50,479 nucleotides of DNA from Acidimicrobiia bacterium. GTDB lineage: Bacteria; Acidobacteriota; Vicinamibacteria; Vicinamibacterales; CAVVIG01. A program made the translations under genes and the position numbers. The notes under the pieces are model-generated. The model saw only the letters and a list, made by a program, of their open reading frames with translations. It searched no databases and was not told the DNA's origin. Below, in pieces: positions 35,220 through 44,755 of this stretch (positions are counted from its first letter, which is position 1; each line of letters starts with the position of its first letter). The DNA is taken from contig VFZL01000032.1 of assembly GCA_016871175.1 (NCBI GenBank), positions 1-50,479 of the forward strand, given 5' to 3'.

Positions 35220-37688
35220 ATGGATGGAGCGAGAAATCCTCGATTCCCGGCGGTAACTGCGGTAAAGTCTCCGATTGTGAATCCGGTACAGCGGGGGCCA
35301 GGCACGCCGGGCGGGTTTGGCTGGTGGGCGGGACCGACCCGAGCGCTGGTGGTGTGCCTCTCGTGGCCAACGTTCGCCGGCGCGGCGCAGGCGCCGCCGG
35401 CTGCTCAGCCGGTTCAGGCCACCATCAATAAGTACTGCGTCAGCTGCCACAATCAACGGCTCAAGACCGCCGGATTCGTCCTCGAGGCCGCCGACCTCAC
35501 CGACGTCGCCAAAGACGGCACGGTTTGGGAAAAGGTGATCCGCAAGCTGCGTGCGGGCGCGATGCCGCCGGTGGGTTCGCCCCGTCCTGCTGGGCAGGCG
35601 TACGAGGCGGTCGCCACGTATCTTGAAGACGAGCTCGACCGCGCGGCCGCGGCCACGCCCAACCCCGGTCACATTGGCGCGTTCCATCGCCTGAGCCGGA
35701 CGGAGTACGCGAACGTCATTCGCGATCTGCTCGACATCGGGACGCTGCCGCGCGAGCTCGATATCGCGACACTGCTCCCTGCTGACAACTCCAGCAGCGG
35801 GTTCGATAACCTGGCGGACCTGCTGTTTGTCTCGCCGACGGCGATGGATGGATACCTCGCGGCGGCGCGTAAGCTCAGTCGCTTAGCGGTGGGAGACCCC
35901 GCGGTACCGGTGATCGTCGATCGCCATCTGATTCCGCAAGAGCTGCCGCAGGACACTCGGCGTGAGGGGAGTGCCTTCGGCACGCGCGGCGGCACGGTAA
36001 TCGAGAGCACACTGCCGGTCGACGGCGAGTACCACGTGAAGATCGAATTCGCGGGCAACGCTCGAGAGCCGCATCAGGTCGAGGTCAGCGTTGACGGCGA
36101 ACGTACGGCGCTCTTCACGGTCGGCGACAAACCGCCGAAGGAGCGCGGCTTCGGCGTGTTCCAGCAGCAGCCAGACGATCCACTCGAGGCGGTGATTCCC
36201 CTCAAGGCGGGGCCGCGCACGATCGCGGTGGCGTACCTCCAGCACACCGCGGCGCTGGGTGAAGAGCTGGTCCGGCCGCGGATGCGGACGCGCGGCACGC
36301 TGCCGGCCATCGCCAGCGTGACGCTGAGCGGTCCCCATCAAGTCACTGGTGCGGGTGACACCCCGAGCCGACGTCGACTGTTCGTCTGCCGTCCGGCCTC
36401 GCGCTCGCAGGATGCCGCCTGCGCGCGCCAGATCCTCTCGACGCTAACGCGCCGCGCGTACCGACGCGCATCGACCGCCGAGGACGTCAACCTTCTGATG
36501 CCGTTCTTCGAGGACGGCCGAGCGGAGGGTGGCTTCGAGCGTGGCATTCAGCGCGCGCTCGAACGGGTGCTAGTCAGCCCGCAGTTCCTGTTTCGCATCG
36601 AACGTGAGCCGCAGACCGGCGTGGCGCCGATTGGCGACATCGAGTTGGCGTCCCGGCTGTCGTTCTTCCTGTGGAGCACCATGCCGGACGATGAGCTCCT
36701 GGGTGCGGCGATTCGCGGCCGGCTGCGTCAGCCGGAGGTGCTCGAGCGGCAGGTCCGACGCATGTTGGCGGATCCGCGCGCCGAGTCGCTCGTCACCAAC
36801 TTCGTCGAGCAGTGGCTCTACCTGCGCGACGTCGAGACCAAGCGGCCCGACGAACGGTTGTTCCCCGATTTCGACGAGGGGTTGCGGTCCTCGTTCAAGC
36901 GCGAGACCGAGCTCTTCATCACGAGCCTCGTGCGCGAGGATCGAAGCGCGCTCGATCTGCTCCGAGCCGACTACACCTACGTGAACGAGCGGCTCGCGAA
37001 GCACTACGGGATCCCGCACGTCTACGGTCCCGAGTTCCGGCGGGTGTCCGTGGCCGACGACTATCGCCGGGGTCTGCTCGGTCAGGGCAGCGTCCTGTTG
37101 CTCACGTCGTACTCGACGCGCACGTCGCCCGTGCTGCGTGGCAAGTACGTGCTGGGGAATCTGCTCGGGGCGCCGCCGCCACCGCCTCCGCCGAACGTGC
37201 CCGCGCTCAAGACGGAACACACGAAGAGCGGCAAGGCGCTGACGATGCGCGAGGCGATGGTGCAGCATCGGCAGAACGCGTCGTGCGCGACATGTCACGC
37301 GCGGATGGATCCGATTGGGTTCGCGCTCGACAATTTCGATGCCGTGGGACGTTGGCGGACCGTCGGCGAAGGGGGCACGCCCATCGATGCGACCGGCGTC
37401 TTGCCGGATGGCACGAAGTTCACCGGTGTGGTTGGCCTTCGAGAGAGCCTTCTGGCCAAGCCCGAGTTGTTTGCGACGACGATTACCGAGAACTTGCTGA
37501 CCTACGCGATGGGCCGGACGCTCGAGTTCTACGACGCGTCGGTGGTCCGCGGGGTGGTCAGGAGCGCGGCGCGCGATGGGTTCCGCTTCTCGTCGTTGAT
37601 CCTGGGTATCGTGAAGAGCACGCCGTTCCAGAAGCGAGCGGCCGCTCCGGCGGAGCAGCCCGTTAGCGTCTCGGCGGCGGCGAGGTGA
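35220..37688 (+). CDS. Exported cytochrome c protein, DUF1587/1592/1588/1585 type (second copy)
   Basis: An 822-residue paralogue of the protein at 7327-9843. Haem motif CVSCH is at 73-77, followed by WEKVIRKLRAGAMPPVG. Then DUF1587 (FHRLSRTEYANVIRDLLDI), DUF1595 (RRAYRRASTAEDVNLLMPF), DUF1592 (ASRLSFFLWSTMPDDELL), DUF1588 (SYSTRTSPVLRGKYVLGNLL, Pro run), the second haem CATCH (689-693) and DUF1585 (ITENLLTYAMGRTLEFYD). The leader before the haem is long, with a hydrophobic part at about 40-57. ATG 35220 has AGGGG six bases upstream. It lies 82 bp behind the TonB receptor and 61 bp before the DUF1552 gene. Confidence 0.88.
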   Translation: MDGARNPRFPAVTAVKSPIVNPVQRGPGTPGGFGWWAGPTRALVVCLSWPTFAGAAQAPPAAQPVQATINKYCVSCHNQRLKTAGFVLEAADLTDVAKDGTVWEKVIRKLRAGAMPPVGSPRPAGQAYEAVATYLEDELDRAAAATPNPGHIGAFHRLSRTEYANVIRDLLDIGTLPRELDIATLLPADNSSSGFDNLADLLFVSPTAMDGYLAAARKLSRLAVGDPAVPVIVDRHLIPQELPQDTRREGSAFGTRGGTVIESTLPVDGEYHVKIEFAGNAREPHQVEVSVDGERTALFTVGDKPPKERGFGVFQQQPDDPLEAVIPLKAGPRTIAVAYLQHTAALGEELVRPRMRTRGTLPAIASVTLSGPHQVTGAGDTPSRRRLFVCRPASRSQDAACARQILSTLTRRAYRRASTAEDVNLLMPFFEDGRAEGGFERGIQRALERVLVSPQFLFRIEREPQTGVAPIGDIELASRLSFFLWSTMPDDELLGAAIRGRLRQPEVLERQVRRMLADPRAESLVTNFVEQWLYLRDVETKRPDERLFPDFDEGLRSSFKRETELFITSLVREDRSALDLLRADYTYVNERLAKHYGIPHVYGPEFRRVSVADDYRRGLLGQGSVLLLTSYSTRTSPVLRGKYVLGNLLGAPPPPPPPNVPALKTEHTKSGKALTMREAMVQHRQNASCATCHARMDPIGFALDNFDAVGRWRTVGEGGTPIDATGVLPDGTKFTGVVGLRESLLAKPELFATTITENLLTYAMGRTLEFYDASVVRGVVRSAARDGFRFSSLILGIVKSTPFQKRAAAPAEQPVSVSAAAR

Positions 37689-37749
37689 GAGTGTAGAGAG
37701 CAGAGCCAAAGCTCAAGACTGACAAATTTCGTATTACGGAGCACCCGAG

Positions 37750-39099
37750 ATGTTCATCACCAAGATGTCGTTGCCACGGCGGACCTTCTTGCGCGGCATG
37801 GGAGCGACGATCGCGTTGCCATTCCTGGACGCGATGCAGCCGGCCCTGCAAGCGGCGCCCGCAGTGCCGAAGCGGCTCGGATTCATCTATGGGTCGCCGA
37901 ACGGTATCATCCAGAAGGCCTTTGTGCCGACCACGGTCGGTCCGGGCTTCGATCTCTCGCCCATCTTGAGCCCGCTGGCGCCGGTGCGGGACCAGCTACT
38001 GGTGCTCAGCAACCTCGCCCACCGGCAAGCGGACTCATTTGGTGACGGCAACGGCGACCACGCGCGCGGCACCGCGGTGTGGCTGAGCGGCGTGCATGCG
38101 TGGGATCGACGGCCGATTGGCACCGAGACGGTGACGCTCGGTACGACGATTGACCAGATTCTGGCCCAGCACTTCGCCAAGGACACGCAGTTGCCGTCGC
38201 TCGAGCTCGTGCTCGAGAAGCCGACGCAAATCGCGTGCGACAGCACGGACTGCTTCTTTTCCAACACGATCTCCTGGCGATCGCCCTCCACGCCGAACCC
38301 GATGGAGCCACACCCGCGCGTCGTCTTCGAGCGGCTCTTCGGCGAGGGCGGGAGCGCGGTTCAGCGCCTGGCGCAGATGCGGAAGACCGGCAGCGTCATC
38401 GACTCGGTGATTCAGGAGGTGGCCGGCCTGCAGAGACGGCTGGGCGCCTCGGACCGCTCGAAGCTGGGTGAGTACCTGACGTCGGTTCGTGAGCTCGAAA
38501 AGCGGATCCAGAGTGCCGAGGCCAAGGGCGCGGGTTCTGAGCTCGCGCTGCCGAATCGTCCGACCGACATCCCCGACGAATTCGAAGAGCACGCGAAGCT
38601 GATGTTCGATCTGCAGGTGCTCGCGTATCAAGCCGATGTGACCCGCGTGTTCTCGATGTTGATGGCCCGCGAGGGCAGTCCGCGGTCGTACCCGCAGATT
38701 GGCGTGCCCGAGCAGCACCATCCGGTGTCGCATCACCGAGACGATCCCATGCTCATTGCGAAGAAGCAGAAGATCGACACCTACCACATCCAGCTGCTCG
38801 GCTACTTCCTGGAGAAGCTGCAGGCGACACGCGATGGCGACGGATCGCTGCTCGACCACTCGCTCATCGTCTACGGCGGCGGCATGGGTGACGGGAACTT
38901 GCACGAGCACTCGAACCTGCCGACCTTGGTGGCCGGCAAGTTGGATGGCCACCTCCGGACGGGCCAGCACCTCGCGTACGCCGAAAACACGCCGATGGCG
39001 AACCTGTTCATGTCGATCCTCGACAAGGTCGGGATCCCGCTCGACAAGTTCGGCGACAGCACCGGCCGGCTGCCGATCGAAACGCTGTCTGGGGTCTGA
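37750..39099 (+). CDS. DUF1552 protein with Tat signal (second copy)
   Basis: A 449-residue paralogue of the protein at 5981-7318. It begins with a twin-arginine leader (LPRRTFLRGMG) and shows the same core blocks: RLGFIYGSPNGI, SFGDGNGDHARGTAVWLSG, PEQHHPVSHHRDDP and SLIVYGGGMGDGNLHEHSNL. It ends with PLDKFGDSTGRLPIE, parallel to the first copy. The reaction is unknown; the constant pairing with a DUF1592 cytochrome suggests a shared exported complex, and the Tat signal implies it is exported folded, perhaps with a cofactor. It is followed after 54 bp by the ankyrin gene. Confidence 0.85.
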   Translation: MFITKMSLPRRTFLRGMGATIALPFLDAMQPALQAAPAVPKRLGFIYGSPNGIIQKAFVPTTVGPGFDLSPILSPLAPVRDQLLVLSNLAHRQADSFGDGNGDHARGTAVWLSGVHAWDRRPIGTETVTLGTTIDQILAQHFAKDTQLPSLELVLEKPTQIACDSTDCFFSNTISWRSPSTPNPMEPHPRVVFERLFGEGGSAVQRLAQMRKTGSVIDSVIQEVAGLQRRLGASDRSKLGEYLTSVRELEKRIQSAEAKGAGSELALPNRPTDIPDEFEEHAKLMFDLQVLAYQADVTRVFSMLMAREGSPRSYPQIGVPEQHHPVSHHRDDPMLIAKKQKIDTYHIQLLGYFLEKLQATRDGDGSLLDHSLIVYGGGMGDGNLHEHSNLPTLVAGKLDGHLRTGQHLAYAENTPMANLFMSILDKVGIPLDKFGDSTGRLPIETLSGV

Positions 39100-39153
39100 C
39101 GCGAGCTTCGAGGGGGTCGGGCAGGTCAGGCGCCACGCGGGTAGGAAGGGGCT

Positions 39154-40878
39154 ATGGGCACGACGTTCAGGGCTGATTCGGCAGTCACTCGAGGGCTTGG
39201 CCTTCTCGCGTTGTGCGTCGCGCTGACCGCGCCAGCGCAGGCGGCGGGGTTGGGCTCGGCGCTCGTGGATGCCGTCAAGCAATCCGATGCGGCGGCGGTG
39301 CGTGCCCTCCTCGCCAAACCCGTCGACGTCAACGCCGCCGAGGCCGATGGCACGACGGCGCTGCATTGGGCCGCGCAGCGCGGCGATGTCGAGATTGTCC
39401 GCGCGCTGCTTGGCGCGAAGGCCGACGTCAATGCGACCACGCGCTACGGCGTGACGCCGATTGCCCTGGCGGCGCTTGGCGGCGAGCCCTCGATTGTCGG
39501 AGCCCTGGTGCGAGCGGGCGCTGACGTCAACAAGGCGTCGCCCGAAGGCGAGACGCCCCTCATGGCTGCGGCGCGCGTGGGAAAGGTCGACCTGCTGCGG
39601 CCGCTCATCGAAGGCGGCGCGCGCGTCAACGATCAGGAACGCTGGCGCAATCAGTCCGCGCTGATGTGGGCGGCCGGCGAAGGGCACTCGGCTGCAATCG
39701 CGTACCTGATCGAACAGCGTGCTGAGGTTCACGCGCGCTCGAAGGCGGGATTCACTGCGCTGCACTTCGCCGTGCGCGGCGGGCATGTGGACGCGGTCCG
39801 GACTCTGCTGCGCCTCGGCGCGAATCCAGACGACAGGGTCGAGAACGCCGCCCCGGCCACTGACCGGTACGGCCGCCGTGCGGGCGTGGATCCGCCGACA
39901 TCCGCGCTCGGGATGGCCATCATCAACGCGCACCACGAGGTCGCGTTGACGCTCGTGAATGCGGGCGCCAACACGAACGTTCCGGATCCACGGGGATCGG
40001 TGCTGCACGCGCTCGCGTTCATGCGCCGGCCCGGTTCCGGCAACCCGCCGCTGCGCACGGGGAACGTCGACACGCTCGAGCTCGCGAAGGCGCTGCTGAC
40101 GCACGGCGCAAACCCGAACGCGCGCATTCAGTGGCGCGAGATCGCATTCGATCGCGACCTGGCGGCCACCAAGCTGCCCCCAAACATTCCGGTCGGCCGT
40201 AACTTCATCAGCTTCATCGGGGCCACGCCGTTCTACCTGGCGGCGAAGCACTCCGATGTCGCGCTGATGCGCCTGCTGGTCGAGCACGGCGCGGATCCGA
40301 AGACGCCAACCGTCCAGAACGTCACGCCACTGATGGCCGCGGCCGGATTCGGCTACTGGGATGGGGAGAGTCCTGGTCCGCTGAACGGCGTCCCCGAGAG
40401 CGAGGCCGTCGAGGCGGTGAAGTTGACGATCGGACTTGGCAACGACGTCAGCGCCGTGACGAGCTTCGGCGGGCCCGAGCTCGAAGGCGACGGCGGCACG
40501 CTCATTCGCCGCCATCCGCTGAACTTCCTGAAGTACGACGCCCCTCACGATGCCCCGCTGGATGTCGTGCCGCCGAAGGATTCGCTGGGCGACATGCGGT
40601 GGAACGGCAGCAGCGCGATGCATGGTGCGGCGATGCGCGGATCGAACGCGATCATCCAGACGCTCATCGACCATGGCGCGAAGCTCGACGCGCGCAACGG
40701 CCTGGGTTGGACCCCGCTGATGTGCGCCGAAGGCATCTTCGTGGCGAACACGCTGAAGGACTGGCCGGAGACCGTCGCCTTCATTCGGAAGCTGATGACC
40801 GAGCGAGGCCTGAATCCCGATCAGTACAACCAAGCGTCCGTCGGCGTGCGAGTGTCGCGCACCGTCGGTCAGCCGTGA
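39154..40878 (+). CDS. Exported ankyrin-repeat protein (second copy)
   Basis: A 574-residue paralogue of the protein at 9843-11426. Signal peptide to about residue 30 (PAQAAG), then about ten ankyrin units such as GTTALHWAAQRGD, GVTPIALAALGGE, GETPLMAAARVGK, QSALMWAAGEGH and GSSAMHGAAMRGS. Both copies share the special insertion KFDRDL/AFDRDL...PVGRNFISFIGATPFYLAAK and the segment KTPTVQNVTPLMAAAGFGYW, so the two genes share one origin and not just a repeat type. ATG 39154 follows GGAAGGGG. The protein probably binds a partner in the periplasm. Confidence 0.85.
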   Translation: MGTTFRADSAVTRGLGLLALCVALTAPAQAAGLGSALVDAVKQSDAAAVRALLAKPVDVNAAEADGTTALHWAAQRGDVEIVRALLGAKADVNATTRYGVTPIALAALGGEPSIVGALVRAGADVNKASPEGETPLMAAARVGKVDLLRPLIEGGARVNDQERWRNQSALMWAAGEGHSAAIAYLIEQRAEVHARSKAGFTALHFAVRGGHVDAVRTLLRLGANPDDRVENAAPATDRYGRRAGVDPPTSALGMAIINAHHEVALTLVNAGANTNVPDPRGSVLHALAFMRRPGSGNPPLRTGNVDTLELAKALLTHGANPNARIQWREIAFDRDLAATKLPPNIPVGRNFISFIGATPFYLAAKHSDVALMRLLVEHGADPKTPTVQNVTPLMAAAGFGYWDGESPGPLNGVPESEAVEAVKLTIGLGNDVSAVTSFGGPELEGDGGTLIRRHPLNFLKYDAPHDAPLDVVPPKDSLGDMRWNGSSAMHGAAMRGSNAIIQTLIDHGAKLDARNGLGWTPLMCAEGIFVANTLKDWPETVAFIRKLMTERGLNPDQYNQASVGVRVSRTVGQP

Positions 40879-40948
40879 GCCCGAGTTTCTGTATAACCTG
40901 CCGGCCGTGAAGCCGTGCGGCCCTTGGAGGCCGCCGGGAGGAATCCGC

Positions 40949-43150
40949 ATGTCGACCACACGCAATCGCTCACGCATCGCTCTCGGCGCCTTCGTTGCCG
41001 CCATCTGCGCCTCTGCTGCGCTCGTGGCGCAACAGCGACCCGGACGTGTCGCCGACGCCACAGGTGTCATCAGCGGCGCCGTCACCAGCGCGAAAGGACC
41101 TGAGGCGGGCGTGTGGGTGATCGCCGAGTCCGACGACTTCCGGGGCAGCAAGTTCCGGAAGATTGTCGTCACCGACGATCGCGGGCGGTATCTGCTCCCC
41201 GACCTGCCGAAGAATGCGAACTATCGCGTCTGGGTCCGCGGCTATGGGCTCACGGATTCGACGCCGGTGAACGGCAAGGTCGACGGCACGCTCAACCTGA
41301 CGGCGGTGATCGCGAAGACGCCGCAAGAGGCGGCGCAGTACTACCCGGCGAGCTACTGGGCATCGCTCATCGAGCCGCCGAAGCCCAGTGAGTTCCCGGG
41401 CACCGGTCCGTCGGGCAACGGCATCAGCCCGCAGATCAAGACCCAGGACGAGTGGATCAACATCATCAAGTCGTGCGAGCGCTGCCACCAGCTCGGGAGC
41501 AAGATGACGCGCACGAATCCGGACAAGCAGAAGTTCGGATCGTCCGAGAAGGCCTGGGACCATCGGTTGACGATGGGACAGCGTGGCGCGGAGATGTCCG
41601 CGTTCGCCACGCGCATGGGACGGCCGGCGGCATTGAAGATGTTCGCGGATTGGAGCAATCGCGTCGAGAAAGGTGAAGTGCCGCCCGCGCCGCCGCGGCC
41701 GCAGGGGATCGAGCGGAACGTCGTCCTCACGCTGTGGGGCTGGAACGACGAGTACGGCATGGTCCACGACGAGGTCGCCACCGACAAGCGCAACCCGCGG
41801 ATCAACCCCAACGGGCCGATTTACGCAGTCGACTGGACGAACGACTGGTTCATGTGGGTCGATCCCGTGACCAACACCTCGGAGCGGATCAAGGTGCCGG
41901 CGGGCACGGCCAAGAGCAAGCTGCGGCAGACCGGATTCGTACCCTTCCGGTTCTTCGGTGAGGAGCCGGTCTGGGAGAACCCGGCCAGCCCGCACAACCC
42001 GATGATGGACGAGCGCGGTCGCGTCTGGCTCACCACGACACACCGCGAACCGGACAACCCCGCGTGGTGCAAGGAAGGGTCATCGAACAAGTTCGCGCAG
42101 TATCACCCGCTGGTGCGATCGGGGGAGCAGGCGGGCTACTACGATCCGAAGACACAGGGCTTTACGCTCATCGATACCTGCTTCGGTACCCACCACCTGC
42201 AGTTCGCGGAAGACGATGACAACACGCTGGTGTTCAGCAACCCCGGTGGTCAGGAAGTGGGTTGGTTGAATACGAAGTTGTACGACAAGACCGGGGATGC
42301 CCAGGCATCACAGGGCTGGTGTCCGACTGTGCTCGACACGAACGGCGACGGCAAGATCACGCGTCCATTCAATCAGCCGGTCCGCGGGCGAGCGGTGACG
42401 GGCGACGAGGACAGCGAGACGGCCGGCCTCGGCAAAACAGATCTCAAGCTCGACACGCGGATCATCGTCGGGCCGTACGGCATCGTGATGAACCCGGTCG
42501 ACGACACCATCTGGGGGTCCACGGATGAAGTGGAAGTGCCAGGGCAGATCTTCCGCATCGACCGGGGCCAGAATCCGCCCGAGACGTGCGTCACCGAACG
42601 GTACATGCTGCCGAAGGAGCTCGGGTACCGGCCGCGCGGCATCGACGTCGATCGCAACGGCGTCATCTGGACCGCGCTCGCGGGCAGCGCGCACATGGCG
42701 AGCTTCGACCGCCGCAAGTGCAAGGTGCTGAACGGTCCGTCGTCGGCGAACGGCCGTCACTGCGACGAGGGCTGGACCTTCTACAAGCAGCCGGGGCCGC
42801 CCTTCAAGGGGACGAAGATCGGCAGCGAGTTCAACTATTACAACTGGGTCGACCAGTTCAACACGCTCGGTCTTGGCGACAACATCCCGATTGCGAACGG
42901 CTCCGGATCCGATTCGTTGCTCGCGCTGAATCCGGCGACCAAGGAGTGGGTCGTGATGCGCGTGCCGTATCCGATGGGCTTCCACAGCCGAGGCCTCGAC
43001 GGGCGGATCGACGATCCGAAGGCTGGCTGGAAGGGACGCGGTGTCTACGCTACCTACGGCGCCGACGCGATGTGGCACATCGAGGGCGGACCAAAAGAGA
43101 AGAACAGCCTGATCAAGTTCCAGATCAGGCCCGATCCACTCGCACGGTAG
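40949..43150 (+). CDS. Exported fusion of carboxypeptidase-regulatory domain, cytochrome c motif and beta-propeller
   Basis: A 733-residue protein with a signal peptide (about 1-27). Residues 38-120 form a carboxypeptidase-regulatory-like domain (GVISGAVTSAKGPEAGVWV). A c-type haem motif CERCH follows at 176-180, with a Met-containing region beyond it. The rest (from about 240) is an NHL/virginiamycin-lyase-like propeller with GPYGIVMNPVDDTIWGSTDE, PRGIDVDRNGVIWTALAGS and GADAMWHIEGG. This suggests a haem-linked enzyme or electron acceptor in the periplasm. The start has GGGAGGA seven bases upstream; an upstream ATG/GTG gives a poorer leader. It follows the ankyrin gene in the same direction. 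Confidence 0.78.
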   Translation: MSTTRNRSRIALGAFVAAICASAALVAQQRPGRVADATGVISGAVTSAKGPEAGVWVIAESDDFRGSKFRKIVVTDDRGRYLLPDLPKNANYRVWVRGYGLTDSTPVNGKVDGTLNLTAVIAKTPQEAAQYYPASYWASLIEPPKPSEFPGTGPSGNGISPQIKTQDEWINIIKSCERCHQLGSKMTRTNPDKQKFGSSEKAWDHRLTMGQRGAEMSAFATRMGRPAALKMFADWSNRVEKGEVPPAPPRPQGIERNVVLTLWGWNDEYGMVHDEVATDKRNPRINPNGPIYAVDWTNDWFMWVDPVTNTSERIKVPAGTAKSKLRQTGFVPFRFFGEEPVWENPASPHNPMMDERGRVWLTTTHREPDNPAWCKEGSSNKFAQYHPLVRSGEQAGYYDPKTQGFTLIDTCFGTHHLQFAEDDDNTLVFSNPGGQEVGWLNTKLYDKTGDAQASQGWCPTVLDTNGDGKITRPFNQPVRGRAVTGDEDSETAGLGKTDLKLDTRIIVGPYGIVMNPVDDTIWGSTDEVEVPGQIFRIDRGQNPPETCVTERYMLPKELGYRPRGIDVDRNGVIWTALAGSAHMASFDRRKCKVLNGPSSANGRHCDEGWTFYKQPGPPFKGTKIGSEFNYYNWVDQFNTLGLGDNIPIANGSGSDSLLALNPATKEWVVMRVPYPMGFHSRGLDGRIDDPKAGWKGRGVYATYGADAMWHIEGGPKEKNSLIKFQIRPDPLAR

Positions 43151-43163
43151 CCCGAGACCTGCC

Positions 43164-43760
43164 GTGCACGCCTGGGGCATCGCCATCGCGCGTGCGTGGA
43201 CCAGAGGATCCGCGCGCGCCGCCTTGAACGCCGCGCCCGCCGCGCCCGTCGTGCTCTTCATCGCGTTGTTCGCGCCCGCACTCGCACGGCCCGCAGTGGC
43301 GCAGAACGGATCGAGTCAGGCGCCGGCGGACATTCGAGCCATTCTCGAAGGCACTTGGCACCTAGTCGAGTGGCACGTCGACGGCACCGTCATGCGGCCG
43401 CCCGAGATGACCGGACGCTGGATGGTGCACGACGGTGTCGTGATGGCCATCCGGCACCGTGACGGTCCGAAGTCGTTCGAGTCCACCGCCGCGTGGGGCG
43501 AGTACCGGATCACCGCGACCGAGTGGATCTACGGCTACGAGCGCTCCGAGGATTCGACTGGGCCGACGGCCGCCGAGTCGAAGATGCGGGTGCGCATCAC
43601 CAAGCCCGTGCCGATGCTGGAGTGGACGATCCGACGCGAGGGCGGCAAGCTCTTTCTCGAGCGCCCGAAGAGCATCCGCTGGGAATTCGACGGTCCGTGG
43701 TTTACGCTCTACGGCGCCGACGGCAAGGTCCTCCGCAAGTATCAGAAGGTATCGAACTAG
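43164..43760 (+). CDS. Exported lipocalin-like protein
   Basis: A 198-residue protein starting with GTG, with a signal peptide (hydrophobic segment APVVLFIALFAPALARPAVA, about 28-47). The mature part begins ILEGTWHLVEWHVDG, as in lipocalin-like domains with the GTW motif, followed by beta-strand-rich sequence (RWMVHDGVVMAIRH, WGEYRITATEWIYGYERSE, KLFLERPKSIRWEFDGPWF). A ligand-binding barrel is likely; no ligand is visible. It is 13 bp behind the cytochrome-propeller gene and is the last gene of the cluster, followed by hairpins. Confidence 0.55.
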   Translation: MHAWGIAIARAWTRGSARAALNAAPAAPVVLFIALFAPALARPAVAQNGSSQAPADIRAILEGTWHLVEWHVDGTVMRPPEMTGRWMVHDGVVMAIRHRDGPKSFESTAAWGEYRITATEWIYGYERSEDSTGPTAAESKMRVRITKPVPMLEWTIRREGGKLFLERPKSIRWEFDGPWFTLYGADGKVLRKYQKVSN

Positions 43761-43777
43761 TCGGGGCTCCGCCCCGA
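43761..43777. terminator. GC-rich hairpin directly behind the plus-strand cluster
   Basis: TCGGGGC-TCC-GCCCCGA is a perfect 7-bp stem with a 3-base loop, starting right after the stop codon at 43760. There is no T-run, so it may stop ribosomes or RNA decay more than transcription; it also faces the convergent gene. Confidence 0.45.
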
Positions 43778-43829
43778 ACCCCGGCTCCGTCGCTGCGCGG
43801 CGGCCCCCTTCGCCCCGCTCCGCTCCTCC

Positions 43830-43853
43830 GCGGGCGCGCACGTACGCGCCCGC
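43830..43853. terminator. Second hairpin between convergent genes
   Basis: GCGGGCGCG-CACGTA-CGCGCCCGC is a perfect 9-bp stem with a 6-base loop, between the ends of the lipocalin-like gene and the minus-strand gene at 43912. Suitable as a bidirectional stop, again without a T-run. Confidence 0.45.
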
Positions 43854-43911
43854 CGTTCTGCGGAACGAGGACAGAATTCTCGTTTGGGACCGCATAACGG
43901 TTAAGGGCCCG

Positions 43912-44386
43912 TCAGCGGCCGGCACCCTTGGCGTACAACCAGCTGCCGTTGAGCCGGTCCACACGGGTGCGCTGCAGGCGCGCATCGCCGAGCGCCGGGC
44001 CAGTATTGACGCAGTCGAAGGCCACGGGCCGCTCGACCGCCGCTGTCGTCCGCGAGTTGATCGACCAGCACCTCGGCAGCCAGGTGCCGTCGCTCGACAC
44101 GACCGACACCATGCGTGGGCCGTGCGCTGCTGGTCGGCCACCTACACGCCGCTTCTGACCTGTGAGGCGCGCGCCCGCCGGTGCCCGCATTCGCCAGCTC
44201 TCTCTGGTTCAAGTCGTTCAGCCTCGCGTACTGTTGAATCGCGAAGGCGGAGTAAAGACCGACGACCGTGAGAAGCGCGATCGCCACTGGCCAGTGCAGC
44301 AATCTGGGCGTCAGAAATCTGATGAGCCGGCGATGCCGGTCAGTGCGAGGGAGGTCGCCGTCGATTGAGGGCGGATCGGGCTTCAT
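43912..44386 (-). pseudogene. Single-helix membrane protein with a frameshift
   Basis: ATG 44386 starts a frame with a basic N-terminus, one membrane helix (WPVAIALLTVVGLYSAFAI, about 32-50) and a coiled segment (YARLNDLNQRELANAG). Near 44180 the coding character (G/C at third positions) moves to another frame, which continues with SDGTWLPRCWSINS and ARLQRTRVDRLNGSWLYAKG and ends at TGA 43912. A one-base change in the GC-rich stretch around 44165-44190 would join them into about 157 residues. Alternatively ATG 44190 starts a separate small protein. I do not recognise the family. Confidence 0.45.
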
Positions 44387-44554
44387 GCCAGCACCAACGG
44401 GCAGTGCGGCCGGCTCAAACAGGTTCGGCTCGCGCTGCGTGGGTCATCAACCTATGTCGGTTGGTGCGTTTGGCCATCCCACTGTTACACAGGCGGAGCG
44501 CGCGCCCGAGTGTGCCGGGATTGGCCGGCTTCGATGGGCGTATCGGACCCTAGG

Positions 44555-44668
44555 ACCGGTGTCGAGCGGCAGCTCGCCGATCGGTTCCAGAAAGGTCGTT
44601 CCGCCATTCGCGAGCTCGAATCGGCCCGCTCGCTGGTCGACCGCTTCGGCGAAGGCGCCCTTTGCACC
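44555..44668 (-). pseudogene. Scrap of a sigma-54 activator AAA+ domain
   Basis: About 38 codons on the minus strand read [20 protein letters not shown] and then [16 protein letters not shown]. This aligns with the stretch of NtrC-type enhancer-binding proteins containing the sigma-54 contact loop GAFTGA and the Walker B region FLDEIGELP. Here the loop is GAFAEA and the Walker B acidic pair DE is EP, and sequence on both sides does not continue the domain in any frame. It is therefore a dead fragment. The 44387-44755 interval contains nothing else I can assign. Confidence 0.5.
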
Positions 44669-44755
44669 CCTCGAGTTGGGCGATGGCGTTGCGGACGGCC
44701 CGATCCGCAGCCTCGACCGTGGGCCGATCGTCCACGCGAGCCGATGGCGCGGCGA

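Noticed and set aside
38035-41172. Open frame of 1045 codons on the minus strand
   Set aside because: It lies antisense to the DUF1552 and ankyrin genes, is Arg-rich without domains, and is explained by high GC content with few stop codons.
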